DNA of 64,000 nt from JAVBMP01 sp031552195 (GCA_031552195.1 JAVBMT010000015.1:1-64000); one strand, 5' to 3'. Counted from the first letter of the stretch, positions 35,720 through 44,040 are shown. Numbers and translations: made by a program. The notes: generated by a model from the sequence alone, not told the origin.

Positions 35720-38032
35720 ATGAAAAAATTACGCACGCAGCTTCTTTTGCCTTTTATGGTGGGCGCGACGTTTCTCACCGCCTGTCTGGCCGTATATACG
35801 TATACATCGGCCAGAAAGGCGGTTGAGGACGCAATGATCACAATTTCAGAAGCGAAAACAGCCCATGTGTCAAACTCCATAACGCTGACCTTCCGCTCCC
35901 TTTCAAGCGCGCTGCAAAGCAGCGTGGCCGACCAGCATGTTGTCAATATCTTCAAGGCCGGGGAAGACGACGCCACCGTCAGGCGAGAGGCCACGGAATG
36001 GCTGAACATACTTACCCACAACAACGACCATTACCGCGACATTCTTATCGTCAACAAGGAAGGGAAGTGCCTGGTGTCCAGCAATCCGGGCAATATCGGA
36101 GAGTCTTTCATCGACCAGCCCTATGTGCAAAAGGCCCTTAACGGCTCCTTCAACTTCGGTGAACCTTCCGTAGGAAAACTGACCAAAAATTTCACCATTA
36201 TTTCCGCCGGGCCTATTGATTCCCTGCTTGGGATTGACGGCGCCATGATAATTATCAACGATATTCCGCGCATCGTTAATTACGATTTGCCGAAAAATGG
36301 CGAAGAAGAAAATATTTTCACCATATTGGTCACCCCGGAAGGGCGTTTGGCCGCCCACCCTGATTTAAAACTGATGGGCACCACGCAGCCCGAACTGAAA
36401 GAACTTTACAACAAACTGGCTGAAAAAAGCGAAAACCTGGATATGCAGGTTGAATATTCGTTTCAGGGGCAAACTTATGTCGGTTGCGCCAGCGTTGAGC
36501 CGCAAACCAAATGGCTGGTCATATCGTCCGATCTGAAACGCCATGTTTTCGCCCCCGCCACCCAGGTAGGCACCGTGGTGATGGGCCTGAGCCTGGCCTT
36601 TCTTGTCATTACCAGTTCAACCGTGGCCCGTGTGGCCAACGGCATTCTTAATTCGTTGTTTTCCCTTATAGACTACGCCCAACGCATCGCTTCAGGAGAT
36701 TTCAAACACGAACTCGGGCCTACCACGCGCGAGGACGAACTCGGAACCTTGCATAACGCCCTGCAAAGCCTTGTGAAATCTTTACAGGCCATGCTTGAGG
36801 AAACTCAGGTGGCCAACGAGATGAAAGGGCAGTTTCTCGCCAATATGAGCCATGAAATACGCACCCCTCTTAACGCGATAATCGGCATGACGCACCTTTC
36901 ACTGCGCGACGGCAACCTGCCGGAAAAACAGCGCGCCTATATGGATAAAATCCAGCTCGCCGCCAAGTCGCTGCTGGGGGTCATCAACGATATCCTCGAC
37001 CTTTCCAAGGTTGAGGCCGGCATGCTCAGCATGGAAAAAACCCCGTTCAACCTGCGCGACACCGTGAACAACGTTCTTGACATCCACAGGGAAAACGCCA
37101 GCGTGAAAGGCCTTGAACTAAGCCTGGAATATCCCGGGGGAACTCCTGACAATTTCATGGGGGACCCGTTACGCATAACGCAGGTTATGAGCAACCTGCT
37201 CAGCAACGCCATCAAATTTACTTCCAACGGTTCCGTAAAGGTCAGGGTTTATGAGGATGACCTGCCGGAAGACGCTGTTCCGCATGACGCTGGCCGGGCG
37301 GAAAACGAGGAGGTTACGGAAACGCTTGCCCCGCCGCCGCCTCAGCGTTGCCTGCGCGTTGACGTGATCGACAGCGGAATAGGCATGACGCAGGAAGTGC
37401 TCACCAAGCTTTTCCAGCCTTTTACCCAGGCTGACGCGTCCATAAGCCGCAAATTTGGCGGAACCGGCCTTGGCTTGGCCATTTCAGACCGCCTGGTCAA
37501 ACTTATGGGCGGAGAATTCACGGTAACCAGCACGCCCGGGAAGGGAACCTGCTTCAGTTTCTATATGCAGCTTGAAGAAGCTGAAAAACAGGTTGCGGAA
37601 AAAGAAGAAGAACTTCCCCTGGATGTCGCCTTCCAGCGCCTGAACATAGGCGGGCGCCCTATTTTGATCGCCGAAGACAACGAGATGAACCAGTTTATCA
37701 TTCAGGAACTTATGGCTCCGTCAGGCGCCAGGCTCCATATCGCCGACAACGGCAGCCTGGCGGTTGAAGCCATGGAAAAATATGACTTCGACATGATACT
37801 GATGGACATGCAAATGCCGATAATGGACGGATTGCAAGCCACGCAGATCATACGGTCCACGGAAAAAGGCCGTGGCATACCAATTATCGCGGTTACGGCC
37901 AACGCCATGGAAGACGACCGCACCAAGGGCATGGCCGTGGGCATGAATGATTACCTGACCAAACCGATCGAACCTTACGAATTGCTGCGCGTACTTAAAA
38001 CCTGGATGCCTCTGGGAGCGTATTCCGGCTGA
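35720..38032 (+). CDS. Hybrid sensor histidine kinase with Cache-like sensor and receiver
   Basis: Membrane two-component kinase of 770 aa. Order: TM helix about 9-28; periplasmic double-Cache-like sensor about 40-270 (YRDILIVNKEGKCLVSSNPG, GESFIDQPYVQKAL); TM about 283-305; HAMP about 305-355; HisKA with phospho-acceptor His378 in NMSHEIRTPLN; HATPase with N box LLSNAIKF, G1 box VIDSGIGM and G2 box FGGTGLGLAI; then a C-terminal receiver with Asp696 in LMDMQMP and Lys in TKPI. No DNA-binding output domain is in the window, so the next phospho-carrier is unknown. The pairing with the TAXI receptor gene 13 nt upstream suggests that receptor loads or blocks the Cache sensor. Confidence 0.92.
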   Translation: MKKLRTQLLLPFMVGATFLTACLAVYTYTSARKAVEDAMITISEAKTAHVSNSITLTFRSLSSALQSSVADQHVVNIFKAGEDDATVRREATEWLNILTHNNDHYRDILIVNKEGKCLVSSNPGNIGESFIDQPYVQKALNGSFNFGEPSVGKLTKNFTIISAGPIDSLLGIDGAMIIINDIPRIVNYDLPKNGEEENIFTILVTPEGRLAAHPDLKLMGTTQPELKELYNKLAEKSENLDMQVEYSFQGQTYVGCASVEPQTKWLVISSDLKRHVFAPATQVGTVVMGLSLAFLVITSSTVARVANGILNSLFSLIDYAQRIASGDFKHELGPTTREDELGTLHNALQSLVKSLQAMLEETQVANEMKGQFLANMSHEIRTPLNAIIGMTHLSLRDGNLPEKQRAYMDKIQLAAKSLLGVINDILDLSKVEAGMLSMEKTPFNLRDTVNNVLDIHRENASVKGLELSLEYPGGTPDNFMGDPLRITQVMSNLLSNAIKFTSNGSVKVRVYEDDLPEDAVPHDAGRAENEEVTETLAPPPPQRCLRVDVIDSGIGMTQEVLTKLFQPFTQADASISRKFGGTGLGLAISDRLVKLMGGEFTVTSTPGKGTCFSFYMQLEEAEKQVAEKEEELPLDVAFQRLNIGGRPILIAEDNEMNQFIIQELMAPSGARLHIADNGSLAVEAMEKYDFDMILMDMQMPIMDGLQATQIIRSTEKGRGIPIIAVTANAMEDDRTKGMAVGMNDYLTKPIEPYELLRVLKTWMPLGAYSG

Positions 38033-38093
38033 TCCGGTCCTCCGGAAACTTTATAAATATGCAAAGGCTCCACTGGGCGTAAAGCGGGGCGTG

Positions 38094-39578
38094 ATGTTTA
38101 TTGCTTTAAGAAACAACCCGCAACGTCCCCGCGCGTTGCTTGCCCGAGTTGCGTTCCACAAGTTTTTCCCGCCGTCGCTCATTCTTATTTTCTGCCTTAC
38201 ATCCGGCCTGGCCCTGGCGACCGAAGACCTGGCCCCGCCTTTGTCCGGGCAGCCCGAAGAAAAAACCAAAACTTTTTCCACCGGCGCAAATTTCTTTGAC
38301 GACGCCCAGCTCAGCGCAAGCCTGAATTATTTCCAGCGCAAACGAACCCGCTTCAATATGCGGCGCGGCGTTTTTGAAAACAACATAAGCCACGCCTCGC
38401 TGCTGGCCGGCGCGGATTTCAGTTCAGGTTTCATGGGCGGCGCGCTCGGGCTTGATTTCGGGGCGTATGGTTCAGCCGATCTTTACAACCACGGAGCCCC
38501 TGACCATGAAATGAATTTTGCGCCCTGGAGCAGCCCGTGGCGGCCAGACTGGAACAAAACGGATACCGAAGACGGCGCGAGTTTTTACAAGGCCCACCTG
38601 AAAGCCAGATTCAACGGCATAGCCGGGGAAAAAGACAAGGGCCTGTGGCTGAAAGCCGGGTATTTTCAACCTTCCGGCCCTGGCGTTCTCGGCGTTAACT
38701 GGTCGTTTTTTCCAGGCGTTTACCTGGGAGCGGAGACAGGCCTGGACTATAAAGGCCTGGCTGTGGCCGCAAGCTACGTTACACAGTATAAGGCGCCGTG
38801 GTTCAAAGAAATGTACGGTTTCCGCCGGGCTGACGGCTCAACCGAGGTTGATTTCCTGTGGTCGCTAGGCGCGCGCTATAACTTCCGAAACGGCCTGAAT
38901 ATTGAATTGGCTTACGGGGAATCGGAAAATTTCCTGAAAAACGCGCAGTTCAAAGCCTCCTGCAACCGCAAGATCGGCGCTTCCGACCTGGATTTCGGCT
39001 ATCATCTTTACGCCATGGCCGATAGCGATGACGACAAAGGCTCGCCGGACAACAACTTTGACGGCATGGCCGCCCAGCACTTTTTATTCGCCCGCTATAA
39101 CCTTGAGGACTGGACGGTCAGGCTTGAATTCACCTACACCGAGGCCGGGCAGTCCAGCCCGCTCCAGCCAGGGTATTTCGCCTACCGGCTGGTAGTTCCG
39201 TACGGGGGGGCCAAGGGCGCCTACGCCCCCTGGTGGGACAGCCGTTCCGACTGGAACCATGACCGGGAAAAGGCCGTTTTCGCCGGAATATGGTATAATT
39301 TCAAGAAATTCGGGCTGCCTGAACTGCAAGCCGGGGCCAGCGCCGTTCACGGTTGGGGCGGAAGGGCTTACGGCGTCAAGGAAACGCTTGAAGAGTCGGC
39401 CTTCAGCCTTGATTTGGCTTACACCGCCGCTGAAGGCCTGTTCAAGGGTTCCAGCCTGAAACTGCATTACACAAGATACTACAATCACACCGATTTGCCC
39501 AGTTGGGTGGGATTCAAAAACGCATTCCAGGATGAACAAGACTTCAAGCTGATGCTGAGCGTACCGTTCACGTTGTAA
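38094..39578 (+). CDS. OprD-like outer-membrane porin
   Basis: Predicted outer-membrane channel, 494 aa, starting at the ATG at 38094 (an adjacent GTG at 38091 is equally usable). A signal peptide ends around LALA (about residue 41); the mature part consists of alternating amphipathic strands with OprD-like features: LNYFQRKRTRFNMRRGVFENN early, Asp/Trp-rich loops and a final MLSVPFTL strand. OprD-type porins pass specific small solutes such as acids or peptides. It follows the TAXI receptor and kinase by 61 bp and may belong to the same uptake/sensing locus, but a shared substrate is only a guess. Confidence 0.78.
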   Translation: MFIALRNNPQRPRALLARVAFHKFFPPSLILIFCLTSGLALATEDLAPPLSGQPEEKTKTFSTGANFFDDAQLSASLNYFQRKRTRFNMRRGVFENNISHASLLAGADFSSGFMGGALGLDFGAYGSADLYNHGAPDHEMNFAPWSSPWRPDWNKTDTEDGASFYKAHLKARFNGIAGEKDKGLWLKAGYFQPSGPGVLGVNWSFFPGVYLGAETGLDYKGLAVAASYVTQYKAPWFKEMYGFRRADGSTEVDFLWSLGARYNFRNGLNIELAYGESENFLKNAQFKASCNRKIGASDLDFGYHLYAMADSDDDKGSPDNNFDGMAAQHFLFARYNLEDWTVRLEFTYTEAGQSSPLQPGYFAYRLVVPYGGAKGAYAPWWDSRSDWNHDREKAVFAGIWYNFKKFGLPELQAGASAVHGWGGRAYGVKETLEESAFSLDLAYTAAEGLFKGSSLKLHYTRYYNHTDLPSWVGFKNAFQDEQDFKLMLSVPFTL

Positions 39579-40284
39579 CTTCAAGCTTCTCGCGCATTTC
39601 CACGCCGAAACTCGTCCGGCTTGCCGGAAGGGCGGCGCATCCGTGTCCACCCGCCTTCCGCTTTTCATCAGCCTTCCATTTCCGCGGAAAATATGATATA
39701 TAAGCAAGGTAGGCGGAACATTTCAAGCGCGAAATGTTTTAAAAGAAACGCCCGCACCCGCCAAAAAAGCGGAAACGTAGCCCCTCTATCCGTCCCATCG
39801 GCCTAATTACCCTAAATTCAACAAATTCCGCCGCCTTCAGGCATAATTACTAAACGCTTGCTCCAGCTTCTTTTCCGCTTGAAAATGCTCGTACATAAAA
39901 GAGCGCAAAAAGGAGTGATTCTGTATACACCGAGCGCAAGCTCCAAAACGGGATATCCCACTTGATTGGGATAGACCTATATGGGCATGGATAAAAAGGT
40001 TCCCACCATTGAGAAGCCGCTTGGGTATTCTACTTGCTTGGTTATAATACCTTTAATTTATTAATTAATCTTGAAAAACATCCTCGCCTAATAGGACGCA
40101 GCTATCCACAAAACAGCAAAATGAAATTATCCTGAAGTATGGAATTTCATTTGTCTAACCTTGATGTTAGGGATAACTTTTCCTATACTTTTTACAGTTA
40201 TTTGCTGTTGATAACAGGCTCTTTTTAATACAAACCAGCTATAAGTAAAACTATTTAGCATTGTTACCCGAGGAAGGTGAAAAA
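39579..40284. other. Non-coding stretch, entry into AT-rich island
   Basis: I see no gene. The first ~250 bp are GC-rich; from about 39,840 composition turns AT-rich and stays so to about 42,690. Two small hairpins are visible: AACATTTC/GAAATGTT at 39717-39738 and CTAAC/GTTAG near 40157. The island-side inverted repeat begins at 39906. Confidence 0.6.
39906..39920 (+). repeat. Left copy of 15-bp inverted repeat bounding the island
   Basis: CAAAAAGGAGTGATT here is repeated exactly in inverted orientation at 42617-42631. The two copies enclose the whole AT-rich gene set and point inward like transposon ends. Confidence 0.6.
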
Positions 40285-40431
40285 ATGAAGTGGGAAGAAT
40301 TGCGCAAGATTGATTCTCTACACCATCAGCTTAGGCAAATGCTGCAATCGAATGCGCATACACAATATAATGATAATCTTGCGGTTTTATTCTTAATAAT
40401 TGGACAGAAAGAAGCAGAACGTATCGACTGA
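40285..40431 (+). CDS. 48-aa small ORF
   Basis: An ATG preceded by GAGGAAGG at 8 nt opens a 48-codon frame beginning MKWEELRKIDSLHHQL and ending EAERID. It is polar with one hydrophobic stretch (LAVLFLIIG). It precedes the Sel1-repeat gene by 93 bp on the same strand. The strong ribosome site is the main evidence; no family is recognised. Confidence 0.5.
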   Translation: MKWEELRKIDSLHHQLRQMLQSNAHTQYNDNLAVLFLIIGQKEAERID

Positions 40432-40524
40432 CTTGCCCCTAAAAAACTGGTCATTCCTTTGGTTATGCGCGATGAGGCTGTCGCCGCACCGCCATCCGCA
40501 GGGTAAGGAAAAATAAGGATAGTT

Positions 40525-41361
40525 ATGCGTGTCCTCTTATTAACAGCAGCTTTTATATTGTTTGTTATTCTAGGGAGCTTAGCAATGGCAGATCAAGTGA
40601 CAAGACCCGGTCCAGGATGTAGTGGTGGGGGAGAAGAGGCGGAACGCTTGTACAACCTTGGTTTGGACTATCGCAATGGTATGCGAGGCATGCCGTTTGA
40701 CATAAAAAAGGCTATCAAGTGTTATGAAGAGGCTGTGCAGCTTGGCAGCGCCAAAGCGGCTATTAACCTGGGTATAGTATTGCGCCAAGCATATGTTGAT
40801 GAGCCAAACGAACAAGAAATGCTTGAATTATCTGTTAAGTATTTTCAAAAAGCCGTAGATATGGGTTGCCCCGATGGGTATTACCATTGGTCTTATGTAA
40901 CAGAAAAAGGCTGGGGTACCCGCACAAGCAAGTTGGAATCAAAAAAGCTTATGGAAAAAGGTGTGGAAGAAGGATCTTATGCCTGCATGGCTGGGCTTGG
41001 AATGATTATGAAGGCAGAGAGGAAACAGGAAGAAGCTCAAGTATGGCTTCAGCGTTCGCTAGATGGAGGCTATGGGCTTGCAGCGGAACCTTTAGCGCTG
41101 CTATATTTTGCAAAGGGCGATCTGGAAGCAGAAGTCAGGGTACTGCGCCAAGGGGCACGCCTAGGAGACAGAATGAGCTTGGCTAGGTTACGTGTGCTGT
41201 ATAAAGATGAGACTAGGCAACCAAAAGACCTGGAGTACGCCGAATGCTTTTCTAAAATATCCAAAGAAATAAATCCTAGGCTCGCCCCTCCCATGATTGA
41301 CGATTTGGACGAACGCTGCCCGCCCAGGCCCATTGTGCCGTATACCAGGCCTATAGAGTGA
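40525..41361 (+). CDS. Exported Sel1-repeat protein
   Basis: Predicted secreted protein, 278 aa, with a signal peptide ending LAMA (about residue 23). Sel1-like helical repeats are visible: AERLYNLGLDYRNGMRG followed by KAIKCYEEAVQLGSAKA; VKYFQKAVDMGCPDGYYH; KKLMEKGVEEGSYACMAGLG; AQVWLQRSLDGGYGLAAEPL. The C-terminus (DDLDERCPPRPIVPYTRP) resembles the tail often called DUF6396. Such proteins are frequently periplasmic and occur as tandem paralogues and in immunity or secretion loci; no function is assigned. Base composition is clearly more AT-rich than flanking core genes, suggesting transfer. Its stop overlaps the start of a truncated relative (TGATG). Confidence 0.82.
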   Translation: MRVLLLTAAFILFVILGSLAMADQVTRPGPGCSGGGEEAERLYNLGLDYRNGMRGMPFDIKKAIKCYEEAVQLGSAKAAINLGIVLRQAYVDEPNEQEMLELSVKYFQKAVDMGCPDGYYHWSYVTEKGWGTRTSKLESKKLMEKGVEEGSYACMAGLGMIMKAERKQEEAQVWLQRSLDGGYGLAAEPLALLYFAKGDLEAEVRVLRQGARLGDRMSLARLRVLYKDETRQPKDLEYAECFSKISKEINPRLAPPMIDDLDERCPPRPIVPYTRPIE

Positions 41362-41453
41362 TGTTGCGCTGTCTGTTCGCTTTGCTCCTTTTGGCGATAT
41401 CAACTCCCTGCTTCGTACCGCTGCCCGTGATGGCAGATCAAGCAATTAGGTAA
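41361..41453 (+). pseudogene. Truncated signal-peptide ORF, remnant of a second Sel1-type gene
   Basis: An ATG overlapping the Sel1 stop (TGATG, translational coupling) opens a 30-codon frame: a hydrophobic signal-like stretch ending VMADQAIR, then a stop. The upstream Sel1 protein has LAMADQVTR at the same place, so this looks like the beginning of a paralogue whose body has been lost. The truncation point coincides with the left end of the inverted repeat that flanks the DUF6602-like gene. Confidence 0.65.
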
Positions 41454-41478
41454 TATTTATGACAAATGTTCAACTGGA
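41443..41478 (+). repeat. Left inverted repeat flanking the DUF6602-like gene
   Basis: Positions 41451-41478 (starting TAATATTTATGACAAATG) are identical, inverted, to 42501-42528. Extending outward to 41443 adds CAATTAG with a single mismatch, giving 36 bp. The inner end overlaps the last codons and stop of the DUF6602-like gene. Confidence 0.9.
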
Positions 41479-42426
41479 TAGAGTACAGTTGAGGGTAGCT
41501 CCATCTTTATTGAACACAACAGAAAACTCAAAGGATTCAGTAATAAACCCTTCTGCGAAGTCTACTCGAGAATAAACCGTCTTGCCTTGATGCCTGACTT
41601 CTCGAGCAAATGTTTTCATTTGGAAGCTCTCCTCTAAGAGATATCTCCCAATGTGGTTTTTATATATATTCTCAATGAAGACGCAGAAATACTTTCTAAA
41701 TGCTTCTTCAATTTTTTTATTGATATTGGCGCCATTCCAAGAGTGTATCTCAATATCGGTGTCCAAGTATTCATCTACGTCTATGCCATTAATTATGAAT
41801 GTCCAATCTTTGAACTCCTCACTGTCTACATTGCTAATTGGGTATTTGCTTGCAAAAGCATTTCTAATGTCTTTTTTTGTCAATATTGAACCAAGCTTTT
41901 TGATTTCTATATCGTGAAAATAAAAGCCATGTGTCCCAATAAGTATTGTTTTTATTATAGGATTACAAAGAAAGTGCGGGTCTTCTTTTTGGAAATATTC
42001 TAGAACATGGCTTTTTCCTAGATTTCCAGTAAAAGCAATTAATGTATTTTTCCCTATAGGTAGTGGATGTACATATTTTTGCATTATTTTACAGACATCA
42101 GCTTGTCTAACAGATGATTTTATCTGTATATCATCAACTATTGATTCTAGTGGAAATAGACCTGTTGTATCATCCAACATAAAACTTGGTGCAGACTCTC
42201 TATCATATATTAATATGTCTCTTTCTTCTGTTCTTCCGCCAAGATTGTCAATAATCCACCCTCTAGCAACGCCAAATCGCATTGGGAGCAAATTTTTGAA
42301 TATTGATTTTAGGCGAAGCTCAATAATTGTTCCTTTAATATGTCCATCATTGGTATTAGAAAATGTTTCAATAGCAGATATAAGGTTTGAAAATTCTATT
42401 TTAAAGTTATCGAGAAAAATATTCAT
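41470..42426 (-). CDS. DUF6602-like protein, possible PD-(D/E)XK-fold
   Basis: Cytoplasmic protein, 318 aa, strongly AT-rich codon use unlike all flanking core genes. The N-terminal half resembles DUF6602: KGTIIELRLKSIFKNLLP, VARGWIIDNLG, ERDILIYDRESAP, then FPLESIVDDIQIKSS. In that family the D(I/V) and (E/Q)xK residues recall a PD-(D/E)XK nuclease-type active site; here it reads RDILIYD and IQIKSS, so the acid before xK is Gln. The C-terminal half is not recognised. DUF6602 genes are often found in accessory and defence regions (family knowledge, recalled not checked). It is alone on the minus strand and enclosed by long inverted repeats. Function is unknown. Confidence 0.72.
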   Translation of the reverse strand: MNIFLDNFKIEFSNLISAIETFSNTNDGHIKGTIIELRLKSIFKNLLPMRFGVARGWIIDNLGGRTEERDILIYDRESAPSFMLDDTTGLFPLESIVDDIQIKSSVRQADVCKIMQKYVHPLPIGKNTLIAFTGNLGKSHVLEYFQKEDPHFLCNPIIKTILIGTHGFYFHDIEIKKLGSILTKKDIRNAFASKYPISNVDSEEFKDWTFIINGIDVDEYLDTDIEIHSWNGANINKKIEEAFRKYFCVFIENIYKNHIGRYLLEESFQMKTFAREVRHQGKTVYSRVDFAEGFITESFEFSVVFNKDGATLNCTLSS

Positions 42427-42500
42427 AACTCGTCCTTAAAAATGATGTGTGTGCAACATATCTGATTTGTTCTAACTGTACTACCCAAAGAAAAACATTG

Positions 42501-42536
42501 TCCAGTTGAACATTTGTCATAAATATTAACTAATTG
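42501..42536 (-). repeat. Right inverted repeat flanking the DUF6602-like gene
   Basis: Inverted partner of 41443-41478: 28 bp perfect (42501-42528), 36 bp with one mismatch. It lies about 75 bp upstream of the gene's start codon, so it covers or borders the promoter region. Confidence 0.9.
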
Positions 42537-42616
42537 ATAGTGAAGTCCATGCGGCGGACTGGTATATGAGCAGATGTTTCTAGCTGATTTCATTGGATAT
42601 ATACAAAAAGACTCCA

Positions 42617-42631
42617 AATCACTCCTTTTTG
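42617..42631 (-). repeat. Right copy of 15-bp inverted repeat bounding the island
   Basis: Exact inverted copy of 39906-39920. It lies between the tRNA-Thr terminator and the DUF6602-like gene. GTATACAC also occurs close to both copies (39923 and 42631). Confidence 0.6.
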
Positions 42632-42645
42632 TATACACAGGACAT

Positions 42646-42676
42646 AAAAAAAGGACTCAGATTTTACTCTAAGTCC
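42646..42676 (-). terminator. Terminator of tRNA-Thr
   Basis: On the minus strand a 9-bp stem (GGACTTAGA / TCTGAGTCC, one G-U pair) is followed by seven T. It lies 12 nt after the tRNA CCA end. Confidence 0.85.
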
Positions 42677-42688
42677 CTTATTTTATTA

Positions 42689-42764
<76 letters not shown>

Positions 42765-42794
42765 ATATTCCTGAAATCACTTAAATTTGCGTCC

Positions 42795-42857
42795 CTCTTC
42801 GGCTGAATACTGTATTTACGAATCAGCCGCTCTACCAGCTGAGCTAAGTTGTCCCGC
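42795..42857 (-). pseudogene. Degenerate tRNA-Thr-like copy lacking the 3' half
   Basis: The minus strand contains the D-arm TTAGCTCAGCTGGTAGAGC and an anticodon stem GGCTGA/TCAGCC with TTCGTAA in the loop, but nine extra bases (ATACAGTAT) enlarge the loop. No T-arm or matching acceptor 3' strand follows. It lies about 30 bp upstream of the intact tRNA-Thr. Confidence 0.6.
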
Positions 42858-43136
42858 AGCGGCAACGCCGCCTTGGGCAATTTAGTGCCTTGAGCTTTGA
42901 CAAAAGTCAAGTTTTTTTCCGTTGATCCGCCCCGTGGAGACCAACTGCCGCCAGCCGGAACGAGCGGCAAATTTTTCAAGGATATTGCCGGTTCCCCGCA
43001 TGACAGGCGGAACACTCCAAGCATGAACGTTTCCCGTTATGCGCGTGCGGAAGTTTGGCAACAGGCTCTTAACGCAAAAAACAGGGGCTGTGCGCCCCTT
43101 GGAAAATTCCGTTTTCCGGAATCAGCAGCAGTATAA
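42858..43136. other. Non-coding region
   Basis: No supported gene. A small stem TTGAC/GTCAA followed by seven T (about 42897-42919) could terminate a plus-strand transcript. Short open frames here lack ribosome sites. Confidence 0.5.
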
Positions 43137-43160
43137 CGCCCCCGCCTTCAGGCGGGGGCG
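43137..43160 (-). terminator. Hairpin after the YecR-like gene
   Basis: Perfect GC stem CGCCCCCGCCT / AGGCGGGGGCG with a very small loop, 17 bp past the stop of the minus-strand lipoprotein gene; weak U-tract. Confidence 0.6.
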
Positions 43161-43177
43161 GCATTACCCTGCCTGTA

Positions 43178-43531
43178 TTATTTTTTAACCGGCTTCGGTT
43201 TGACTTTGGTTTCGGCTCCGGTGCCCACGCACTGGAATTCTTTGGTAACCTGCCATTCGTTACAACCTGTGGAACCAGGCTGGATACAAGCTTTAGAGAG
43301 TCCGCCAAAGGCTTCGGCGCTATGGTAGCCCCATGTTTTGCAGCGTTCCTCCGCCAGGGCAAGGGCCTGCGCATCGTCAACCTGCGGCGTTTCAAACGCG
43401 CCGTATGAATATGACAGCCGAATTACGGCATCGGCGCGGCTGCCGCCGGTCGCGGCCCACTGTTTAGGCACAACGCAGCCGACAAGCAAGAGCATGCTCA
43501 GAGACACCCCGATCAATATCAAATTTTTCAT
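43178..43531 (-). CDS. YecR-like lipoprotein
   Basis: Small lipoprotein, 117 aa, with a lipobox LLLVGC (Cys at about 19). The mature part matches the YecR-like family: VPKQWAATGGSRADAVIRLSY, FETPQVDDAQALALAEERC, WGYHSAEAFGG, and a second Cys pair in SKACIQPGSTGCNEWQVTKEF. In E. coli yecR belongs to the flagellar regulon, but its function is unknown. Excellent AAGGAGG ribosome site 8 nt upstream. It lies alone between the tRNA region and a divergent small DNA-binding-like gene. Confidence 0.85.
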   Translation of the reverse strand: MKNLILIGVSLSMLLLVGCVVPKQWAATGGSRADAVIRLSYSYGAFETPQVDDAQALALAEERCKTWGYHSAEAFGGLSKACIQPGSTGCNEWQVTKEFQCVGTGAETKVKPKPVKK

Positions 43532-43737
43532 AAAAGCTATCCTCCTTAAGAATTACACATATATAACATTCATAACCAAATATGTTTATATAGAACAGCA
43601 GATTAAAACTTGTCAAGATGCGGCGGCAACACCCGGATTGAAAGGACTTTCCGGCCGGCGTCCTGCGAGCGATGCCTTGGGGCCGCCACCTCTCATCAAA
43701 AAAGATTCGATTCTAACCTGAAACAAGGAGATGCTAC

Positions 43738-44001
43738 ATGCCAGAGGCATTCACTTCATCCGTGCAATTCACGCCCGAGTTCCAGCATGAAATAAACCGC
43801 CCGCTGGAACTGCTGATAGGCATCAGGGCCATAGCCCTCTTCCTGAAGATCAGCCACCGCCGGGCCCTGCGCCTGGAATTCGAAGGCGCGCCTATACTCC
43901 GCGACGAAACCGGCACGGCCCGCACGGAAAAAACCGAGCTCTGGCTCTGGTGGAAATCACGTTACACCAAGTCCGGAAACAGGAAAAAAGCCGTCGAATA
44001 A
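43738..44001 (+). CDS. Small AlpA/Nu1-like helix-turn-helix protein
   Basis: 87-aa protein with AAGGAG 7 nt upstream of the ATG. The middle part (IGIRAIALFLKISHRRALRL, then GAPILRDETGTARTEKTELW) follows the pattern of excisionase/AlpA and phage terminase Nu1-type winged helices: a helix-turn-helix, a GAPI turn, and a C-terminal helix with Trp. DNA binding is likely; target unknown. The C-terminus is basic. Related small proteins occur in phage and integrative elements, but no such element is evident here. Confidence 0.65.
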   Translation: MPEAFTSSVQFTPEFQHEINRPLELLIGIRAIALFLKISHRRALRLEFEGAPILRDETGTARTEKTELWLWWKSRYTKSGNRKKAVE

Positions 44002-44040
44002 GACGCGGCAAACCGCCTGGCCGGCAATTCACGCGCTCTT

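Noticed and set aside
42795..42857. Second functional tRNA gene
   Set aside because: D-arm and anticodon stem are present but the T-arm and 3' acceptor strand are missing and the anticodon loop has nine extra bases.
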